This document shows, piece after piece, positions 59,163 to 64,000 of a stretch of DNA of 64,000 nucleotides. The stretch's first letter is position 1. Each line of letters opens with the position of its first letter. Source of the DNA: Micrasema longulum (taxonomy: Eukaryota; Arthropoda; Insecta; Trichoptera; Brachycentridae). The stretch lies in the NCBI GenBank assembly GCA_022494885.1, contig JAGVSM010003647.1, positions 62,001-126,000 of the forward strand. The letters are read 5' to 3'. The notes under the pieces are model-generated. The model made no database searches. It saw only the letters and a program-made list of their open reading frames with translations, and had not been told where the DNA came from. A program made the position numbers and the translations under genes.

Positions 59163-59900
59163 TATGGCATGGCACACAGCGCATAGGCGGATGGAGAGTT
59201 CTGGCTCAAATTTACACCAAATACTATACTTTTTACTTCTAAGTATTTTGACATTGAGTTTGAGCTTGGGATTACTAGCTACCAGGGGTAAGCACCGTAA
59301 CCCAATATGCACACACAAAACCTATCCCAATAGTCTGCGTATTTAGCCCAGGGAGAGAGAGTTGGGTAGGGTCGTTACTGTAATAATATGTACCTAACCT
59401 AGTACCTAGGTATATTATACACAGTTTGTCTGAATTAAATCTCCCTTTCCAAAGCTTACACCGCCCTTTGAAATAAATAAATTCTATTGCACCCCTCTGC
59501 AACGTCAGAAATTTTTCATATGATTAATTTATTGTATTATGCAGATTCAAACTCCCGGGATGTGCAAACATTTTTTTTATTCATTTGATTAAAATAACTA
59601 TCATTCATCACTTAAAATAAATTTCACCATTAAATCAATATTTTCATTAGTAAAGTATTTTCACTCTGTGATATGACATTTTACACTAATTCGTTAATAA
59701 ATTTTTAAAAACCATTTTAATTTTAACTTAAGTACCTATACGTCAACTCATTATAAACTATACACTAAGTGACATTCGACATTGAGTTGGACATTTCAAT
59801 CTTTTCATTTCGTCATTGGGTGATTTGCTGTCGCCCAAAGCAAAATAAAAAATGTGCAAAATCACCAGCCATATACATATGTAATTTTTTTTTTTTTTTT
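59163..59900. other. unassigned spacer
   Basis: Short open frames at 59164-59346 and 59275-59502 have no known pattern. Confidence 0.3.
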
Positions 59901-59904
59901 TTTC

Positions 59905-60084
59905 ATTTTTTTTTGCACCACAACAGGCCAGGATGCCCAATTACAGTGGTGAATTACATTACAGAACAACCAGGCTTGAGAAAAATCACATTTTTTTTTA
60001 ATTTTTGTGGTCTCACCGGGAATCGAACACGGAACCTTCCGTGCGTGAGTCAAGCGTCTTGACCACTACACCACGGAGGCCGCC
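59905..60084 (-). mobile_element. SINE family T3, near full copy
   Basis: Minus-strand head GGCCTCCGTGGTGTAGTGGT, B box GTTCGATTCCC, body CTGTTGTGGTGCAAAAAAAA, then a long A tail (poly-T at 59886-59904). Confidence 0.75.
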
Positions 60085-60459
60085 GATACTTACGCCGTAA
60101 TACTTCTGTACGTGTGATAAATTATTAATATTCAAATATTGAATTAAAGTAGGTACTTATAATGGTTTTTAATGATTCCAAAACCAAAAAAAAATATTTT
60201 TTTAAGTACAGAATTGTTTTTGCAAATGTCAAACTCTGCTCTTATAATAACAGGGGGTACTTTATTTGGGATTGCGATTCTCAAAAAACGTATTGAATGT
60301 CAGTTAATATTATTTTAGTATTACCGAAAATCCAGTGAAAAGTATTAAATGGATAGAAATTGTAAGGAATTAGAGGAAAGCATCTGAGATCTATAAAAAA
60401 CGAATACTGTTTGTAAACTTCAAAATAAAAACTTTTTTTGTACGGAAAAAATATCATCT

Positions 60460-60675
60460 TCCCATTTTTTTAGTTAATGCATTGTCGTCGAATGCAACCC
60501 TGGTAGGTCGGTGATTAAAAAAAATTGTGCTCCTAACTTTTTTTACAGATTAGATTGACGATTTTCTATCTACAAACATGCGCAGCGCAAAGCTCATTAT
60601 TATGCAAAAAACCGCACGTAAATCGGTTTCGCCGTTTAGGAGTTTAGTGTCATCACACGTACAGAAGAAGTAAAT
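60460..60675 (-). repeat. dispersed repeat D1
   Basis: Reverse-complement partner of 38040-38280. Confidence 0.65.
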
Positions 60676-60699
60676 ATATCAACAATATTTTGAGCTAGT

Positions 60700-61050
60700 C
60701 CAAACTCCTGTATACAAGGACTGGATTCAACTGCCCCGGGAGCTGTTTATATTAACATATTACAACAGAGATGAAGAACATTTAAGAGAAGGTAATATAG
60801 AAGCCTGATCTCTAAGTCTAATCTCACCCTCATAAATAAAGGTTTCAGCTCTTTAACTTCACAAACATCAACATATGAAAGAATAGAAGGAATATAGATG
60901 TTCAAATATGGGCAGAATGGTGAATGTTACACAGTGTGTAAAGTGGCCACTTAAACCAGTAATTGACAGGTCATAAGGCCTGTAGATACCTAGACTTCTA
61001 TATTACCTTCTCTTAAATGTTCTTCATCTCTGTTATAATATGTTAAATTA
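60700..61050 (+). repeat. family V repeat, diverged copy
   Basis: GGTTTCAGCTCTTTAACTTC, GGCAGAATGGTGAATGTTAC, AGTGTGTAAAGTGGCCACTT and CATAAGGCCTGTAGATACC. Confidence 0.6.
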
Positions 61051-61173
61051 AATATATATTAAGATAACGCCAGAACCGTGGAAGTGTTGTAAGAGCCTCA
61101 TGCTAAAGAAGTTACTGGTTGCTTTCCTCACTGAAATTGATCGCGGAGGGTCTGAGAGATTAATAATATCCGC

Positions 61174-61295
61174 GGTGCTATTCTGAACAGCTCTCGCGGC
61201 CGTAAAAAAACACTTTTTTCTCTCGTTTTTAGATACAAAATACGCGAGATAAACGTGCTTTCTACGGCCGCGAGAGCGTTTGGAATATCACCCCT
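61174..61295. mobile_element. MITE family M6, longest hairpin copy
   Basis: GGTGCTATTCTGAACAGCTC, GCTCTCGCGGCCGT and the inverse ACGGCCGCGAGAGCGTTTGG at the right end. Confidence 0.65.
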
Positions 61296-61509
61296 CATAA
61301 CTGATAATTGATAGATATTCTTGTTTAAATGATTAGTTTTTGTCTTTATTATTTTACAATGTGACCCTTCTTTTTCTAAGTTTCTTAAGTATATGAAAAA
61401 TTGTGTTTTTGGCTGGTAAAATAATATATTTTTTACTGTCTAAGAACAAGATTAATTACCATATTTAGACATGCAAAGGTCAAAGTATCTTTATATTAAT
61501 GTTATAATT

Positions 61510-62070
61510 TTATAAACAAATTACAAAAGAGATGGAGAATAGCTCAAAGAAGGGAACATGGAAGTCTAGGCATTTACAGGGCTTATGACCTGTCATAGGC
61601 TGGTTTAAGTGGCCATTTTACACACTGTGTAACATTCACCATTTTACCAAGGTTTGAACATCCATATTTCTTCAACTCTTCTATTTGTTGATTTTAGTGA
61701 AGTTAAATAGTTGTTAAATTGTTTTTATAAAGTTAAATTATTTTTGTGAAGTTAAATTGTTTTCAGGCGTTGCCTAGTATGTGGAATAATTCAGTCAAAT
61801 TAATATCTTCACAACAATAAAGGTTTCAGCTCTTTAACTTCACTAAAATCAACCAATGGAAGAGTTGCAGAAATATAGATGTTCAAACAGAGGCAAAATG
61901 GTGAATGTTACAGTTTCTAGATATTACTTTTTGCCTAGACTTTCATGTTCCATTCTTTAAGGTATTCTCCATTTCCTGTTGTGATTTGTTAATCTAAATG
62001 ACTCCTGAGGGGGTGGAATCCAGTATTTTGTCTGCAAACATTTGGACAAACTCAAATATTGTTATAAATT
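61510..62070. repeat. family V repeat, palindromic full copy
   Basis: Minus arm 61510-61690 and plus arm 61810-62000 surround a middle with TGAAGTTAAATT-type repeats and CAGGCGTTGCCTAGTATGTG. Confidence 0.65.
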
Positions 62071-62349
62071 TATGAGTATGATAAAATAAATTTAAATTAA
62101 ATTTAAGAATAAGTAATTGTAAGATATTTTCGTTGGCGTTAGATTGCTTCGTAATATTATTACTATGAACTTAAATGTCGGTCGTTGGATGTTAGAACTG
62201 TCGGTAGTTATAAGTTAGAACTAAGAGCCACGGGCGGACATTGGTACACGGGTGGGTACCAGGCAGAGGTCGGCAAACCGCGGCTTACACAATGCTAGTT
62301 TCTTCACCTTTTGTTTGATTTATTTCGTCTGTGTCCTAAAGTTGTGTGC

Positions 62350-63005
62350 CTGGAAGTATGTTTGCTAGGGATGGAATGACTGAGAAAGATATTGAAAGGA
62401 GGGTGAGTGCCGGGAATAGAGTGAACGGTGTTTTTAAATCAACCTTGGCAAAAAAATGTTAGTCGCAAGAGGCAAAATTAGCAGTTTACAAAGGATTCCT
62501 GGTCCCGATCATGAGCGAAGTATGGACTTAGAAAAACAGGGACGAAAGTAGGCTGAATGCTGTCGAAATGCGATCTCTCAGGCGAATGTGTGGTAAAACT
62601 ATGAACGATAGAAGCACAAATGTTGAGATCCGTACATTATGTAAGGCTGAGATAAGCGTTATCGACAAAATCAAGAAAGGAACTCTGCGTTGGTTTGGAC
62701 ATGTACAGCGAATGGACAGCGAAAGAACGGCGAAAAATATTTAAATGCGAATGCTGATGGATGCAGAAATAGAGGAAGACCGAGAAAGACATGGCATGAC
62801 CAAATCTAACAAATTCTTGAAGATGGACATGTTAAAAGTCGAAATAACAGCGCGCGCGCATGAAAATGTTCTCATGCGCGCGCTCCGATTATTCCGTTTG
62901 TATGAATGTAGATGAAACGAGATCTGTCTGCAAGATAGAGTGATGTGGCGTTCTATCCTCTCTGCCTACCCTTTCGGGGAAATGGCGTGATTGTTCGTTT
63001 TTTTG
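62350..63005 (+). mobile_element. RTE-like LINE copy F, 5'-truncated
   Basis: Reads [59 protein letters not shown], with stops and shifts; ends CTCTGCCTACCC and a GTTCGTTTTTTT tail. Contains a new palindrome at 62841-62896. Confidence 0.82.
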
Positions 63006-63389
63006 AGAAACATTTTATTAAACTTGATAAAATTGTTTCAATTTCAACAGTTGCGTGTGGCGCAAAAAGTATGACAACAGTGAGAGTTTTTTTTTAATAT
63101 TTTGAAGGCAAAAAATATTACATTATTCATGATCAGGTCAGGATTGTCATCACAATAAATTATTGTAGCTAAAGCTTTTTACCGTCGTCAATTTAAAGAA
63201 AAGGGAAATATAATTTTTTTTAATTATATTTTTAAAGTAATAAAGGTCTATAAAATACTGTCCAGTAAAACAAATGTTACTTATTAGTGACATATTAAAA
63301 AAATATATAATTTAAAAATTGATTTTGAAAATACAATTAATCATTCTAAATTCATTTCATATATTTTTATAGGTAATTATTTATTTTAC

Positions 63390-64000
63390 AGAAAAACAGT
63401 CGACATTGATATAATAACATAAAAAAGATACGGTTTAAAGACAGACCAGCGAAGTTTCTAAATAAAAATCTTACATTTTAAATTGTGGTACAACAAAAGG
63501 GTGTGTTTATGTGTATTTGTATGAGAGTAAGTGTTGAGGTGTACTTGTGTGGGTTCAAGTGTTCAGGTGTGTGTAAGTATGAGTATCATTAAATAGCAAG
63601 TGGGATCGTATCGCAGCCAGAAAAAATGAGTCTTAATTTATTTTTTAATAAATTAAGGGGCGTGTTAAATATATCAATAGATGAAAAAAAAAGAATTTAA
63701 GTAAGAGCAAGAACGATAGAGGAAAGAGTGTTGTGCATAGTTAGTGCTACAGACTGGCAGATGGAATAAATACTTATTTCTACTAGTCACGCAAAAGGGG
63801 GCATTAAAATTCACTTTGGAGAGTTGGTTAAAAGAGTCTACTTTATTATTTAAATAGCATAATTCAGATATAGTGCATCTATTTTCAAGGGTAAAATATC
63901 CATTTTGTTAAGCAGATTGGCTGTAAATGCAAAGCGTTTTATTGTTTTTATAATCTAGGTATTTAAAAAAAATTTCATTGAACATTTTCAATTTTTTCTA
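63390..64000 (-). mobile_element. LINE family C, C-terminus and 3' UTR (runs off the window)
   Basis: The minus strand reads KMDILPLKIDALYLNYAI near the right edge and RINFNAPFCVTSRNKYLFHL, PVCSTNYAQHSFLYRS further on, the last conserved ORF block of CR1/Jockey-like LINEs, followed by the 3' UTR also seen at 58070. Confidence 0.6.

Overview
This window is animal DNA and most likely comes from an insect. It is AT-rich, has intron-split genes, and is packed with old transposon fragments. Host genes recognised by exon translation are a drk/Grb2-type adaptor and two mitochondrial carriers of the UCP4 (SLC25A27) group. The insect order cannot be settled from the sequence alone.

Host genes. At the left edge on the minus strand are the first two coding exons of drk (905-982 and 719-816), covering the N-terminal SH3 domain; the rest lies beyond the left edge. 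About 3 kb away and facing the other way is UCP4-A (4045-12645, plus strand). Its six coding exons total 984 bases and predict 327 residues. A second carrier, UCP4-B (31604-39794, plus strand), also has six coding exons, 933 bases and 310 residues. Exons 2 to 5 have the same lengths and intron phases in both genes, so they are a tandem duplication separated by about 19 kb of repeats. UCP4-B carries Met where UCP4-A has Lys at the end of the third carrier signature, a residue that normally contributes to the matrix-side salt-bridge network. No convincing host gene was found from 39.8 kb to the right edge.

Repeats. Six copies of one endonuclease/reverse-transcriptase LINE (RTE-like, two subfamilies) lie at 8.5, 16.9, 39.9, 47.5, 51.5 and 62.3 kb; the 16.9 kb copy is nearly complete but broken. 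Fragments of BovB-like, CR1/Jockey-like and other LINEs fill much of the rest. There are three tRNA-derived SINE families, one LTR, mariner remnants, a possible PIF/Harbinger remnant, and many non-autonomous DNA transposons with clear terminal inverted repeats: a piggyBac-type element with TTAA, pogo-type elements with TA, and a 400-bp TA family. A dispersed, often palindromic repeat (called family V here) recurs about ten times.

Nesting is the most informative pattern: SINE in SINE with a target duplication, LINE in MITE, SINE in LINE, LINE tail in mariner, and SINE in family V. These give a relative order of insertion. Several near-perfect hairpins and small templated duplications stand out. 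All assignments come from reading translations and repeats by eye; no database search was run.
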